A stretch of DNA of 32,432 nt. Source: Gammaproteobacteria bacterium (GTDB taxonomy: Bacteria; Pseudomonadota; Gammaproteobacteria; Thiohalospirales; Thiohalospiraceae). Location of the stretch: positions 1 through 32,432 of the forward strand of contig JAOUJT010000004.1 in the NCBI GenBank assembly GCA_029883105.1. The letters run 5' to 3'. The notes below the pieces were generated by a model. That model searched no databases, was not told the DNA's origin, and worked only from the letters and a program-made list of their open reading frames with translations. Of the stretch, positions 8,807 through 17,022 are shown in pieces; within the stretch, counting starts at the first letter, position 1, and the number at the start of each line of letters is the position of its first letter. A program made the translations under genes and the position numbers.

Positions 8807-8811
8807 TAGAG

Positions 8812-8827
8812 AGAATGTTATCATTCT
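8812..8827. repeat. Inverted repeat next to the DUF302 promoter
   Basis: Perfect 6-base arms AGAATG and CATTCT are separated by TTAT. The repeat lies five bases upstream of the proposed -35 box, where an activator would bind. It does not match a Fur or FNR consensus well enough to name a regulator. Confidence 0.4.
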
Positions 8828-8841
8828 GTAAAAGCAACAAA

Positions 8842-8858
8842 GCCGGTAGTTCACCGGC
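8842..8858 (-). terminator. Probable terminator after the DsrC/TusE-like gene
   Basis: On the minus strand GCCGGT and ACCGGC form a 6-base stem with a 5-base loop, followed by the imperfect T-rich run TTTGTTGCTTTT. It sits about 30 bases beyond the stop of the DsrC/TusE-like gene and just upstream of the DUF302 promoter. Confidence 0.55.
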
Positions 8859-8887
8859 CTTGCCATTTACATTGAGGAGCGAGTCCC

Positions 8888-9181
8888 TTAGACACATCCG
8901 GTCGGCTTGGGCAGGCCACCATATTTGGTAATGGGCTTCATCGGTCCGGTCATCCACTGTTTGAATAGCAGCTTTTGATCCTCACCCATCCATTTGGAAA
9001 ACTTACGAATAGGTGGTACGACGTTGAACTCCTCGTAGTATTCACGAGCCTTGATGATCTGATTCCATTTGGCATCATCCAAGTCGACACCATCGGCTTC
9101 AGCCATGCCGCGACCGACCTGCTCGGTCCACTCATTCATATTGACGAGATAGCCATCTCCGTCACGTTCGGGAAGTGACAT
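8888..9181 (-). CDS. TusE/DsrC/DsvC family sulfur relay protein
   Basis: This 97-residue protein belongs to the DsrC/TusE family, small carriers that pass sulfur as a persulfide or trisulfide on a C-terminal cysteine. The family tail GGLPKPTGCV is present, with C96 as the penultimate residue. At the position of the second redox cysteine of true DsrC, 11 residues before C96, there is T85, as in TusE. The protein can therefore carry sulfur on one cysteine but cannot form the intramolecular disulfide of DsrC. It is shorter than E. coli TusE and stands alone, with no tusBCD or dsr genes nearby. The start ATG follows AGAGGG. It has its own promoter and a likely terminator. A specialised DsrC-like paralogue is as likely as TusE itself. 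Confidence 0.85.
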   Translation of the reverse strand: MSLPERDGDGYLVNMNEWTEQVGRGMAEADGVDLDDAKWNQIIKAREYYEEFNVVPPIRKFSKWMGEDQKLLFKQWMTGPMKPITKYGGLPKPTGCV

Positions 9182-9267
9182 AGGTGTAACCCTCTTAGAT
9201 TTGATTAACGGATAAAGGCGAACCGCTGTAGAGGGATTCCCCTACACAACCTCGCCAAACTGAGGAC

Positions 9268-9296
9268 ATTTAACTATACCCAAGCAAAATAGTCAA
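9268..9296 (-). promoter_or_regulatory. Putative sigma-70 promoter for the DsrC/TusE-like gene
   Basis: Minus-strand TTGACT and TTAAAT are separated by 17 bases. The resulting leader of about 80 bases contains an imperfect hairpin at 9228-9245 (GTAG and CTAC outer arms). The promoter lies directly downstream of the YigZ gene, so the DsrC/TusE-like gene need not depend on the Bat operon transcript. Confidence 0.55.
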
Positions 9297-9330
9297 GATT
9301 TAGACATAAAATAAATAAGGGTTCTCTAAT

Positions 9331-9942
9331 TTACTTTCGCCCAGGTTCTTTTCCTACACGCATCCCCATACTCGCCACATAATCGTTCAACTGCGCCTCA
9401 TGTAGCTGTGGTACCTGTATCCTCGCCACCACGAGTGTCCCATAATCCAGCGCTAGCAGACGCCCCTGGTGACATTCCAGCCAATGGCGCAGATCCGCCT
9501 CCTGGGAAAATTCCAGGCTCAGTTGACACTCAAACAGGGCTTGATACAACTGGCGCGGACACTGTGACAGCACCGCCTCAGTGGCACCGCTATAGGCGCG
9601 AGTCAGCCCCCCGGCACCCAGCTTGATACCGCCAAAATAGCGCACCACAATGACCAGGGTATCTCTGAGTTTTTTGTGTTGGATGACATTAAGAATGGGA
9701 CGACCTGCCGTTCCGGAAGGTTCTCCATCGTCATTCATCGCGGCGCTGGAGTTGGCAGCAGAACCGAGCAAATAGGCCCAACAGAGGTGCCTGGCCTGTG
9801 GATGTTGCGCCCGTAGCTGCTCGATATAGGCCATCGCTTGTGAGCGCTCACTCACTCTGAAGACTCTACCAATAAAGCGACTCTTCCTTACCACCAGCTC
9901 GGCCTCGGTTTCCGCTGCCGGAACCTCGTAGGTGTCTGTCAT
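9331..9942 (-). CDS. yigZ: YigZ/IMPACT family protein
   Basis: This 203-residue protein belongs to the UPF0029/YigZ (IMPACT N-terminal) family, whose fold resembles a ribosomal protein S5 domain 2-like module; the bacterial role is not settled. The family block is clear: DDGEPSGTAGRP (71-82) and VRYFGGIKLGAGGLTRAY (100-117), preceded by KSRFIGRVFRV. Length matches the family. It is the last gene of the Bat operon: its ATG directly abuts the BatD stop codon (TAG-ATG), so translation is probably coupled. No terminator is evident between it and the next promoter. The link with the Bat genes is positional only. Confidence 0.92.
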   Translation of the reverse strand: MTDTYEVPAAETEAELVVRKSRFIGRVFRVSERSQAMAYIEQLRAQHPQARHLCWAYLLGSAANSSAAMNDDGEPSGTAGRPILNVIQHKKLRDTLVIVVRYFGGIKLGAGGLTRAYSGATEAVLSQCPRQLYQALFECQLSLEFSQEADLRHWLECHQGRLLALDYGTLVVARIQVPQLHEAQLNDYVASMGMRVGKEPGRK

Positions 9943-11454
9943 CTACACGGCACCCATCAGCGATAAGAGCCGATACCAGGATAGACGCCAGGCCAGTCGC
10001 TGTTGCAGCATCAGCAACATCTCACGTCGAAGCCTCGGTAAGCTATCCACATCTCCACGATAACAAAGCTCCTGTATCCCCTTTTGCCAGGCAGATAGAT
10101 TCTGCTGCGGCATCAACGCTTGCCAGTGTTGCAGCCACGCATCGGTGCCTACATGAGATGGCCAGCCCTCCGCCTCGGCGATACATCCCTGGGCCTGACG
10201 CAGAGCCGTGGCATCACGAGCAGATCCCAGCAACTCCCAGGCCTGTAGATAAGCCGCCGCCATTTTGCGCTGCTCTTGTATCCGAGCCACCACCCGTCGT
10301 ACGCACCAGAACATCAAACCCAGCAGCAACAGAGTCAGCCACCACCATTGCAGTGTCGATATGATCCAGGGGGTGCGTAGCGACAGGGTTTGTGTCATGC
10401 GTTTTCCCAGTACCGGATCAAAGTATTCCAACACTAGCGCCTGCGACGACCAAAATTGATTGGCCCGGGTCTCAAATGGCAGGCTTAACTGGTATTCACT
10501 TGTTACCCCGTCAGGACTGACCGTCTCCAACAGGCGGCCCGTCACTGGTAGCGGCTCTATTGCAGCGTCCCCTTTCAACTCTGGCAGCGCCAGCGACCAC
10601 AAAGCCCCCGCCACTCCCTCTGCCCGAATCTGCAGTCGCAGTTCACCACTATCACCGCTTCGTAACCACGCATAGTTGGACGACAATAGCTCCATACTCA
10701 CATTGCCCACCTGAGTCGATGCGGGAAGATAGGCGGGCAGGGCCTTTACCTTCAGAGTCATAGGAGGTGGATAAAAACGGTGGCTGGCGACACCATCATG
10801 CAGATAACTCAGAGCCGGCAGTTGCAGGGTTTGGGTACCAGCCTGTAACGGGAACAGCCAGAGAAGATAACGGTGTCGATAGCGTGGAGTGGGACTCTCT
10901 GTTATGAGCTCGGTTTGCGCATCGGTGAGGCGCGCCAGCCAGTGGCTATCCAGAGCTTCGTCCAGTTGCAGACGGATAAAACGTTGTGGACTCTCCACCT
11001 CGATCGTATAACCCACTTGCTGACGCTGCCAGGGACTGCTCTGCTGCGCATGAAAGAATAGTTGTATCGGTTCCCGGGTCTTGGGATCACGTGCGGCCAT
11101 GATCCGGCGTTTTTCTACCCCCCACTCGGGCAGTGAAACAATCCCGCTGTGTATCGGCACGAGTTTCAAGCGCCGGCGCTGTTGGTGCTGCCCTTGCCTA
11201 GTTTGAGTACCTAGCACCTCGCCGGCTTCTTCGATGTGAAAGAAACCCTCTAGTGGCTGCAGTGACAGGGTGTGCAGATCCGGACTCTGCCCGCTGACCA
11301 CAAGTTCCGCCTGTATCAGACGTCCCTGTTCCAGTATGGTCGGCAGCTGCAACTCTATGGCTGCGTGTAATTCCAGTGGCAGCAACACAGCCAGCAGTAG
11401 GTATGTCCGCAACCATCCGCCTCGCTGTCGTCTGGCAACTCCGGTGTCTACCAT
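9943..11454 (-). CDS. batD: BatD-like exported membrane protein
   Basis: This 503-residue protein resembles BatD of aerotolerance operons. It has an N-terminal signal segment (about 14-32, RTYLLLAVLLPLELHA), a long beta-rich periplasmic part with repeated Ig-like segments such as IELQLPTILEQGRLIQAELVV, and a single C-terminal membrane helix near 368-390 (WWWLTLLLLGLMFWCVRR) before a helical cytoplasmic tail of about 110 residues. BatD proteins are thought to partner VWA proteins in the envelope. The start overlaps the end of the BatB-BatC gene by seven bases. Sequence conservation in this family is low, so identification leans on topology and gene order as well as sequence. Confidence 0.82.
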   Translation of the reverse strand: MVDTGVARRQRGGWLRTYLLLAVLLPLELHAAIELQLPTILEQGRLIQAELVVSGQSPDLHTLSLQPLEGFFHIEEAGEVLGTQTRQGQHQQRRRLKLVPIHSGIVSLPEWGVEKRRIMAARDPKTREPIQLFFHAQQSSPWQRQQVGYTIEVESPQRFIRLQLDEALDSHWLARLTDAQTELITESPTPRYRHRYLLWLFPLQAGTQTLQLPALSYLHDGVASHRFYPPPMTLKVKALPAYLPASTQVGNVSMELLSSNYAWLRSGDSGELRLQIRAEGVAGALWSLALPELKGDAAIEPLPVTGRLLETVSPDGVTSEYQLSLPFETRANQFWSSQALVLEYFDPVLGKRMTQTLSLRTPWIISTLQWWWLTLLLLGLMFWCVRRVVARIQEQRKMAAAYLQAWELLGSARDATALRQAQGCIAEAEGWPSHVGTDAWLQHWQALMPQQNLSAWQKGIQELCYRGDVDSLPRLRREMLLMLQQRLAWRLSWYRLLSLMGAV

Positions 11455-13292
11455 GGCACCACCCCATCCTGTGTTTGTGGCTCTGCCGGAGGTGCGGCCA
11501 GTCCCTCTTCGTGGGCAAATAACCGACGCCAGAATAATTTGTGATCCCGTCTTGGCAGGATACGTGCCCGTTGCAGACTCGACAGATCATGGATCTCATA
11601 CTCCAGGTTGTCGGTCTCGCCGTCGCCACCGGCCTGCGAGGCCAGTGCGGCAAATTCCACACCCTTGATCACCAGCGCCTTGCGCTCTGTATCAGACCAG
11701 GAGAGGGCCACCGGTTCGGTTTTATCCTCACCCAGGGTGGCACCTTTATTCTCCAAATCCTCGCCCGCTTCCGCATCGGCGGTACGCGGACCACGTCCGG
11801 CACCCCGTCCCTCTGGCTGACGAAACAAGGCCATCTCAGCTTGCAGTGCTCGCGCATATTCAAGATTAACCATCGCCGCAGCATGTGCCGGGTGATATCT
11901 CAGGACATCCTCATAGCTGCCCACCGCCGCTGTGTAGTCACCCATTTGATAGGCGCTATTGGCCATACTAAACAGCGCATCGGCACGTTGTTCATCGTCA
12001 CGTGCCGCCATAAAGGCCAGGACATATTGTTGGCGTGCGGCACCGAAGCGTGCCATTTGATAGGCCGATTGGGCCTGGCCCATGCGTGCCGCGTAACCCG
12101 CAAGGCCTGCGTAACGCTGCCAGGCCAATTCATAATCCCGCTCTGCGTAGGCGCTGTAGGCATCCCGCCAGGTATCCAGTTCTGCCGCATAGGCCGATGC
12201 TGATGGCGTGCCGCTCCACAGGCCGACACAGAGCAAAAGCACTGCGCCATGAGAGCCGACCGGCCCGGATCTGTAGCCCACAAGACTCAGCAACAGCAAA
12301 CCCAACCCGGCATAAAGGAAGGGGGCATACAGCTCCTGCCATTGCCGAGTGGCACCGTCAACCACGCTATGGGTCTGTGTCGTCAGCGGCACGATGCCCG
12401 CTTCATAGATGCGTTGCCAGTCCGCTTCCACGCTGCCCCATTCCTGATACATCGCATCATGTGTACTGGCCAATTGCCTTAGTTGGTTCCGTGGCAGGGT
12501 AGTGGTGACGGCCTGCCCCTCGTGTTGCAGCCACTCGCCCTTGTCCGTTTGCAATCCGCTACCCTGCACACTGCCCACGGCATAGATGATCAATCTGATC
12601 CCTTCTTCTTGCAGCCCCTTAAGCTCGCTATCCAGGGCTGCGAGATCACTCACATCACCATCGCTGATCCAGAGAATGGCTCGTCCGGCCTGCTTGTCCG
12701 TTTGTGATTCGGCCCGTAATTCGGCCCTGGCCAATCTGATCGCCGCAGAGACCACGCTGCCCTCACCGGGCAGCAGGCCATGTTCTACAGAACGCAGATA
12801 GTGAGCCGCCGCCAGGCGGTCCGAGGTAAGCGGGAACAGCAGATGGGGTTTCAGGCCATACAAGACCACGCCATAACGTGTATTGCGGCTATGTCGCAGC
12901 AGGGCCTGCAGGGTTTGCCTGCTACGTGCCAAACGACTGGGGCGGATATCGGTGGCGGTCATCGAACGCGACAGATCCAGCACCACCATCACATCACGCA
13001 GAGACTGTTGTGCACTACCCGCCAGCAACTGTGGCAGTCGCGGACCGGCCAGGGCGATGGCCAACAGGATCCAGGCTCCTGCCCATAGCCAGCTGCGATT
13101 GAATAGCCAGTGCCAGATCTGCATGCGATGACGATAACGCATCCACGGCAGCAGTTTTGACTCCAGCCATGGCTGCCTCAGTAATAACCCCTGCACACTC
13201 GACCACAACCAGATCAATAACGGATAGGCCGCCAGCCATAACCACTGAGCCTCGCGCCATTGCCACTGCTCCCACATCATTAACACCGTCAT
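11448..13292 (-). CDS. batB: BatB-BatC fusion: VWA domain plus TPR membrane protein
   Basis: This roughly 614-residue protein joins a BatB-like VWA domain to a BatC-like TPR region. After two N-terminal membrane helices comes the VWA domain with an intact MIDAS start DLSRS (about 106-110). Two further helices lie near 320-370 (FLYAGLGLLLLSLVGY and AVLLLCVGLW). TPR-type helices follow, for example ALFSMANSAYQMGDYTAA, and then a charged tail. The frame extends to an ATG at 13325, but the ATG at 13292 is preferred because it overlaps the BatA stop as ATGA and avoids a 37-base overlap. VWA-TPR fusions of this kind occur in other gammaproteobacteria. The protein probably works at the inner membrane with BatA, BatD and MoxR. 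Confidence 0.88.
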   Translation of the reverse strand: MTVLMMWEQWQWREAQWLWLAAYPLLIWLWSSVQGLLLRQPWLESKLLPWMRYRHRMQIWHWLFNRSWLWAGAWILLAIALAGPRLPQLLAGSAQQSLRDVMVVLDLSRSMTATDIRPSRLARSRQTLQALLRHSRNTRYGVVLYGLKPHLLFPLTSDRLAAAHYLRSVEHGLLPGEGSVVSAAIRLARAELRAESQTDKQAGRAILWISDGDVSDLAALDSELKGLQEEGIRLIIYAVGSVQGSGLQTDKGEWLQHEGQAVTTTLPRNQLRQLASTHDAMYQEWGSVEADWQRIYEAGIVPLTTQTHSVVDGATRQWQELYAPFLYAGLGLLLLSLVGYRSGPVGSHGAVLLLCVGLWSGTPSASAYAAELDTWRDAYSAYAERDYELAWQRYAGLAGYAARMGQAQSAYQMARFGAARQQYVLAFMAARDDEQRADALFSMANSAYQMGDYTAAVGSYEDVLRYHPAHAAAMVNLEYARALQAEMALFRQPEGRGAGRGPRTADAEAGEDLENKGATLGEDKTEPVALSWSDTERKALVIKGVEFAALASQAGGDGETDNLEYEIHDLSSLQRARILPRRDHKLFWRRLFAHEEGLAAPPAEPQTQDGVVPW

Positions 13293-14353
13293 CGGCGCAG
13301 CCCCACGCTGATGCTCTGTATCCACATCAGCAAAAGCAGGGCTAACATTAACGGCCAGTGATACAACGGGATGCGGATAAACACCGGCGTCTGCTTCTGT
13401 TGTCGCATCTCACTACGCTGGATCTCCAGCACCGCCTGTTGCATGGATGGCATGTCTTTGGCCCAAAAGAAACGACCTCCTCCGCGTTCGGCCATCTGCT
13501 CTAATAACTGAAAGTTGGTGGTTTGATAGATCAGACCGCTACTGGACTTGTCTTGCGCCTCTTTACTGGCCGCGCCGATGGCGATGGTGTGCAGGGTATA
13601 ACCCTGTTTGCGTACATGCGCGGCCACCAGGCGCGGGTCCAGCTTACGCCCACTTTGCTGCACGTCGCTGATCAACACCAACAACGGTTTGACCTCATCC
13701 TCGCCCACATAATCCGACAATTCACGCTCCACCGAGATCAATGCCTGACCCACATCGGAACGTCTGCCGGTGAGCATGGCCGGTTGCAGTCGTTGCAACA
13801 TGCGCATACTCAGGCCCATGTCACTGGTCATCGGCACCAGGGTGTAACTCAGTTCAGAGAAGACGGTAATGCCCATGCGGTTCTGACTTAACTGTTGCAA
13901 CAGATGTTGCATCACCGTCTTCATCATGGCGATACGATCCACGCGCTGGCCATCTACTTTGTAATCCTTTAACACCATGCTCACCGAACTATCCAGCACA
14001 AACATGATCTCGCGCTGCGGCGCTCCCTGCGGGATCTCTTCCCCCATACGATAGGGTTGTGCAAGGGCCATCAGTAGCATCAGGTAGAGCAGTAACAACA
14101 GGATCCCATTCAGCATCTGTCGCCAACGTCGGCCAGGACCATCTCGACTTGTGGACATCAAGGCCGCAAGACGTTCCATCATGGGATGACGGTAAAGCCT
14201 GTGCCGATCGTCAAACGGCAGTGCCAACATAGAACGCAGATAGACCCGTCCGCGATCTCTGTATAGATACAACATGAGCAGCGGCAAAAGCAGCACAAAC
14301 CAGTAGGGCTGCTGCCAGTGAAGTGTTTGCCAGAGAAAAAACACCTCCTGCAT
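13289..14353 (-). CDS. batA: BatA-like VWA membrane protein
   Basis: This 354-residue protein has membrane helices near 17-30 and 80-98, a VWA domain (about 113-310) with MIDAS residues DSSVS at 121-125, and a C-terminal helix near 325-345 (WPLMLALLLLMW). This is the BatA arrangement, with the VWA domain held at the membrane. VWA domains coordinate a metal and bind protein partners; in MoxR-linked operons they are thought to work with the ATPase in folding or assembly of other proteins. The start codon shares one base with the stop of the DUF4381 gene, and its own stop overlaps the next start as ATGA, indicating translational coupling on both sides. Confidence 0.9.
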   Translation of the reverse strand: MQEVFFLWQTLHWQQPYWFVLLLPLLMLYLYRDRGRVYLRSMLALPFDDRHRLYRHPMMERLAALMSTSRDGPGRRWRQMLNGILLLLLYLMLLMALAQPYRMGEEIPQGAPQREIMFVLDSSVSMVLKDYKVDGQRVDRIAMMKTVMQHLLQQLSQNRMGITVFSELSYTLVPMTSDMGLSMRMLQRLQPAMLTGRRSDVGQALISVERELSDYVGEDEVKPLLVLISDVQQSGRKLDPRLVAAHVRKQGYTLHTIAIGAASKEAQDKSSSGLIYQTTNFQLLEQMAERGGGRFFWAKDMPSMQQAVLEIQRSEMRQQKQTPVFIRIPLYHWPLMLALLLLMWIQSISVGLRR

Positions 14354-14745
14354 CAGCCGCGGTTCCAGGTTTGCAGACGCTGTATCACGGACAGTACAGC
14401 GGCGTGTGATGGAGCGGCGCTGTGAAAACGCAGTGCCAGAGCATGGCGTAACTCTTCGGGTAGCGTCTTCTGCATTGACTGCAAGGCAGGAGCTTGTAGT
14501 CGTTGTGCGAGGGCGAACAAGGCCTGACGTTCAGAAACACGCTGATGCAAAAGGGCTCGGCGTATACCTAGCAATCCGTACCAGAACCTTAGCCTTGGTT
14601 GTCTCAATAGCCACCACAAAAGGAGGCCCACGCAGCCAAGCAATACCCACCACGGCCACATCAGCAATAGCCATTCACCGACACTCACTGGAGGCGACGC
14701 CAGCGGCGGAATCTCTATCCATGCCTGTAGTTTTTCACTGGTCAT
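14353..14745 (-). CDS. DUF4381 single-pass membrane protein
   Basis: The product is about 130 residues with one strong membrane helix (EWLLLMWPWWVLLGCVGLLL) and a helical cytoplasmic tail. This fits DUF4381 proteins, which occur between the DUF58 and BatA genes in proteobacterial Bat operons. The frame is open from an ATG at 14781, but the ATG at 14745 (MTSEKLQAWIEIPPL) gives a normal N-terminus and reduces the overlap with the DUF58 gene to 11 bases. Proline-rich residues before the helix (IPPLASPPVSVGEW) are typical. The molecular role is unknown. Confidence 0.82.
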   Translation of the reverse strand: MTSEKLQAWIEIPPLASPPVSVGEWLLLMWPWWVLLGCVGLLLWWLLRQPRLRFWYGLLGIRRALLHQRVSERQALFALAQRLQAPALQSMQKTLPEELRHALALRFHSAAPSHAAVLSVIQRLQTWNRG

Positions 14746-15709
14746 ATAGATGCTCCCGCAACACGCCCGCATCAAACACATTATCGATGGTGGAGAAGCT
14801 GTGTGTCTCTACGCCCAAACTACAAAGGCGTTGCGCAATGTTATTCCGATGGTGTTGCATGGCCTGTTGGTATCGCTGTGCCTGCTCCGCATCGCGGCCG
14901 TCCAGTTCGATAATCTGCCCATCATGCGGAGAGCTGAAACGCATTGCCTTTTGTTTTGGCAGTTGCCGTTCCAGTGGATCATGGATGGTCAGGGCGATAA
15001 CACGGTGCTTGCTAACCAGGGCCCATAGCGCGGCCTCATGCCGCTCATCCAGCTCCTGAAAATCACTGATCAACACCACCACGCTGCCCGCCGGTAGCTG
15101 GCTTTGAAGATGGCTTAGTATCTGTTGCAGATCCGCGTCCGCATCATCCTCCAGAGGCGGAGCGGGGGCGATGTAATCCTCGATCAATCGATGCAACGCC
15201 TTCTCACCGCTCATGGGGCGGTGCCAATGTGTAGTAGTATTCATCACCGCCGCACCCACTGCCATCTTCTCTTTCTTCGCCAGACAAGAGAGCAGCGTCG
15301 CCAGACGCGCCGCCTGGGTGACCTTCAAACAGCCTTGTGAGCCCATGCGCATAGTGGCGCGGCGATCCAGCAGGAGAAATAATTGGCTACGACGTTCTTC
15401 ATGAAACAGTTTCAGATACATCTCACCGGTACGGGCCAACAGACGCCAGTTGATAAAGCGACGATCATCCCCGGCCACATAGGGACGGCTTTCATCAAAG
15501 TCCATCCCGCTACCCCGTTGCGGGGAACGAACATCACCCAACTGGGCATGATGCGAATCGCGCTGAGTCAGTATAGATAGTGCGGAGCTGTGTGCCTGCT
15601 GGCGCAGAGCCAACACCTCGGCAGGCGTCAGCAAAGGTTGCTTAAGCCGGGCCTGAGAGGGAAAAACAAAGGCGCGAGTAAGCATCTGTAACGAACGCGA
15701 CAGACTCAT
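14735..15709 (-). CDS. DUF58 domain protein of the Bat operon
   Basis: This 324-residue cytoplasmic protein carries the DUF58 signature RPYVAGDDRRFINW (75-88), followed by the region TGEMYLKLFHEERR. The C-terminal half (about 105-290) is a VWA-like fold: FLLLDRRATMRMG marks its first strand, though the MIDAS is not canonical. DUF58 proteins almost always sit next to a MoxR ATPase and are presumed to be functional partners. The ATG overlaps the MoxR stop codon by four bases (ATGA), so the two are translated together. Confidence 0.93.
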   Translation of the reverse strand: MSLSRSLQMLTRAFVFPSQARLKQPLLTPAEVLALRQQAHSSALSILTQRDSHHAQLGDVRSPQRGSGMDFDESRPYVAGDDRRFINWRLLARTGEMYLKLFHEERRSQLFLLLDRRATMRMGSQGCLKVTQAARLATLLSCLAKKEKMAVGAAVMNTTTHWHRPMSGEKALHRLIEDYIAPAPPLEDDADADLQQILSHLQSQLPAGSVVVLISDFQELDERHEAALWALVSKHRVIALTIHDPLERQLPKQKAMRFSSPHDGQIIELDGRDAEQAQRYQQAMQHHRNNIAQRLCSLGVETHSFSTIDNVFDAGVLREHLYDQ

Positions 15710-16668
15710 GGTCGCGGGATGGCTGCCAGCAGACCTTGTACCAGCGCTTCCGCATCCAGGCCCTGGGCCTGGGCGGTAAAGCTGGGGATGATGCGATGGC
15801 GCAAGATATCTGGTGCCACCTCAACGATGTCCTCAGGCATGAGGAATTCTCGTCCCTGCAGGTAGGCATGGGCACTACCGGCACGCACCATCGCCAGGGT
15901 CGCGCGCGGTGAGGCCCCCACTTCGATCATCTCGTCCCAGCCATCCACATAGTGCCCCGGATGACGGGTGCTATCAGTAATGCTCACCACGAACTCATCT
16001 ACTGCCGCCTCCACGTGTATTGCTGCCACCTCTTTACGTGCCGCGATCACCGTATCCGGATGCAGGGGGGTATTCAGCGCCACGGGGGCGGCGTTGGTGC
16101 TTTGTCGACGATCCCGACGCATGATCTCCAGTTCCTCTTCCTTGCTGGGATAGTCGATCAGCACATGCATCATAAATCGATCCAACTGCGCCTCTGGCAG
16201 GGGATAGGTACCGGCCTGCTCCAGTGGATTTTGTGTGGCCATAACGATAAACAGTTCGGGCAACGCACGAGTTACACCACCAACGGTAATTTGGTGTTCT
16301 TCCATTGCCTCTAACAAGGCCGACTGTACCTTGGGCGGGGCACGGTTGATCTCATCCGCAAGAATAATCTCGTGAAACAGGGGCCCATTGACGAAATGAA
16401 ACTCACCGTTCTTGGGATCAAACACATCACTACCGGTCAGATCGGAGGGTAATAGATCCGGCGTGAACTGAATACGCTGAAAGCTGGCGTGTACCCCCTC
16501 GGCCAGGGTTTTCACCGCAGTGGTTTTGGCCAGGCCGGGGGGGCTTTCCAGCAACAGATGGCGGCCGGTGAGCACACTAATCAGTAAACGGTCGAGTAAA
16601 CGCTTTTGACCCACTATAACGCTTTGCAGGTGTTGATAAAGTTGTAGTATTTCGCCTTGGCTTTTCAT
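15706..16668 (-). CDS. MoxR family AAA+ ATPase
   Basis: This 320-residue ATPase is the first gene of the Bat operon. It shows a MoxR-type Walker A (ESPPGLAKTT, 41-50), Walker B (IILADEINRAPP, from 101) and a sensor-1 asparagine in ATQNPLEQAGTYPLPEAQLD, followed by the C-terminal helical lid. MoxR proteins are chaperone-like ATPases that act with VWA proteins to mature or assemble other proteins; the target here is unknown. A good ribosome site (GGAGAAGGA) precedes the ATG. A promoter presumably lies in the roughly 170 bases before the upstream terminator, but I could not fix its position. Confidence 0.95.
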   Translation of the reverse strand: MKSQGEILQLYQHLQSVIVGQKRLLDRLLISVLTGRHLLLESPPGLAKTTAVKTLAEGVHASFQRIQFTPDLLPSDLTGSDVFDPKNGEFHFVNGPLFHEIILADEINRAPPKVQSALLEAMEEHQITVGGVTRALPELFIVMATQNPLEQAGTYPLPEAQLDRFMMHVLIDYPSKEEELEIMRRDRRQSTNAAPVALNTPLHPDTVIAARKEVAAIHVEAAVDEFVVSITDSTRHPGHYVDGWDEMIEVGASPRATLAMVRAGSAHAYLQGREFLMPEDIVEVAPDILRHRIIPSFTAQAQGLDAEALVQGLLAAIPRP

Positions 16669-16842
16669 TATTTTTTCCTTCTCCCCGAATGAGCCATCTT
16701 ATCACAGCCCTATTATTCCGACATCGGTATAGGAACGGTTATATCAAGCAACACTGAGTAGTTGGAGACAGGGCGATACAAGGACGAGAAGTAGGTGAAG
16801 TCGATAGAGAATGTTGATATGGCGGACGAAAAACCAGAAGAC

Positions 16843-16871
16843 AAAAAAAAGCCCACATAGGATAGTGGGCT
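16843..16871 (-). terminator. Rho-independent terminator after the membrane microprotein
   Basis: On the minus strand AGCCCAC and GTGGGCT form a perfect 7-base stem with an 8-base loop, followed by a run of seven or eight T. It lies about 50 bases beyond the stop of the 32-residue frame and insulates the MoxR operon promoter region. The T-run is on the minus strand only. Confidence 0.85.
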
Positions 16872-16923
16872 AAAAACCTCTTTTGGGAGGATGGGAGGAA
16901 TGCTTTACAAAAACATGAAACCT

Positions 16924-17022
16924 TTACACTATGGCTAAACCAATTAAGACCAGCCAAAACAAAATCGAAACTGGTATAAACAACAAAACCGACACGGGCA
17001 GAACCCAAGTTAAAGATTGCAT
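16924..17022 (-). CDS. Probable 32-residue membrane microprotein
   Basis: A short frame encodes a peptide made almost entirely of one membrane helix (beginning MQSLTWVLPVSVLLFIP), ending GLAIV. Its ATG is preceded by AGAGAG about nine bases upstream, and a textbook terminator follows the stop, so the locus has the layout of a real short transcription unit. The same frame is open upstream to a TTG at 17112, which would give 62 residues with a second hydrophobic segment; the ATG is preferred for its ribosome site. I do not recognise the peptide. Candidates are a small regulatory or oxidase-type subunit, but nothing specific supports either. Translation is inferred, not shown. Confidence 0.5.
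   Translation of the reverse strand: MQSLTWVLPVSVLLFIPVSILFWLVLIGLAIV

Noticed and set aside
8808-8830. Fur box upstream of the DUF302 gene
   Set aside because: The palindrome has an even centre and lacks the GATAAT hexamer pattern of Fur sites.
11541-12203. 220-codon plus-strand frame
   Set aside because: It is antisense to the BatB-BatC gene and its peptide shows no recognisable domain.
14406-15059. 217-codon plus-strand frame with many cysteines and serines
   Set aside because: It is antisense to the DUF4381 and DUF58 genes; composition is typical of an antisense shadow.
9943-16668. Novel defence system, suggested by MoxR plus VWA proteins
   Set aside because: Gene order and domains match the known Bat aerotolerance operon in full; no nuclease, reverse transcriptase or other effector is present.
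16739-17008. 89-codon minus-strand frame overlapping the microprotein
   Set aside because: It runs through the terminator hairpin, has no ribosome site and low-quality composition; the 32-codon frame is better supported.
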